From Chloroflexi bacterium RBG_16_48_8 (lineage in GTDB: Bacteria > Chloroflexota > Anaerolineae > Anaerolineales > E44-bin32), in NCBI GenBank assembly GCA_001795115.1, contig MGNI01000051.1, forward strand, positions 1-6,308: DNA of 6,308 nt, written 5' to 3'. The first letter of the stretch is position 1; every line of letters starts with the position of its first letter. Below are positions 6,238 through 6,308 of the stretch, piece by piece. The notes below the pieces were generated by a model. That model was not told the origin of the DNA. It saw nothing but the letters and a program-made list of their open reading frames with translations, and ran no database searches. The translations under genes were made by a program, and so were the position numbers.

Positions 6238-6308
6238 GTGAAAATTGTGACTTCCCCCTCTGACTCAACACCCAATGAGAGAGGGAAGATAAAATCGAAT
6301 ACAGCCAG
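6238..6308 (+). CDS. possible start of a divergent gene, running off the window edge
   Basis: From GTG 6238 the plus-strand frame stays open for 23 codons to the edge and begins VKIVTSPSDSTPNERG. The only upstream ribosome-binding-like sequence is GGAGG at 6211-6215, which is too far (22 nt). An ATT at 6229 lies 13 nt from it but is a rare start. I do not recognise a family. A divergent neighbour would be usual next to a MarR gene, but the open stretch is short enough to be chance. Confidence 0.2.
   Translation, partial: MKIVTSPSDSTPNERGKIKSNTA

Overview
The window reads as a bacterial accessory or efflux locus of moderate GC content. The style of the two ABC proteins and of the glycosyltransferase fragment reminds me of Chloroflexota (Anaerolineae-type) genomes. 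That is recall, not a measurement, and no taxonomic marker gene is present.

Layout, read in the direction of transcription (minus strand, right to left). An intergenic region (about 5980-6308) holds a strong sigma70-type promoter whose -10 box is overlapped by an inverted repeat suited to a MarR dimer. Next come a MarR-family regulator (5527-5979) and two half-size ABC exporter genes (3736-5481 and 1869-3755) that overlap by up to 20 nt. After them lies the C-terminal half of a GT4 glycosyltransferase (1087-1749), with a decayed upstream remnant filling the gap to the ABC gene. Last is a CPBP-family intramembrane protease (113-1078). All genes point the same way with short or no gaps, so one transcript is likely.

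The two ABC proteins form a textbook heterodimeric exporter pair. The first subunit has Asp in place of the catalytic Glu after Walker B and Gln in place of the switch His, but keeps a canonical LSGGQ. The second keeps Glu and His but has LSQGQ. Together they make one working and one degenerate ATP site, as in BmrC/BmrD and TM287/TM288. With the autoregulatory-looking MarR gene in front, the simplest reading is a drug- or metabolite-inducible efflux operon.

The left edge (1-53) is the 3' end of a group II intron on the plus strand: the 3' strand of domain V followed by a complete domain VI hairpin with a bulged adenosine 7 nt from a ...GAT end. The intron body lies outside the window. The right-hand intergenic region also contains three nested inverted repeats (6077-6198) that could fold into a three-way junction, and an open plus-strand frame from GTG 6238 that runs off the edge. 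I see no CRISPR array, tRNA or rRNA. The most notable items are the group II intron end, the broken glycosyltransferase and the unexplained three-stem element; I do not see convincing evidence of a wholly new system.
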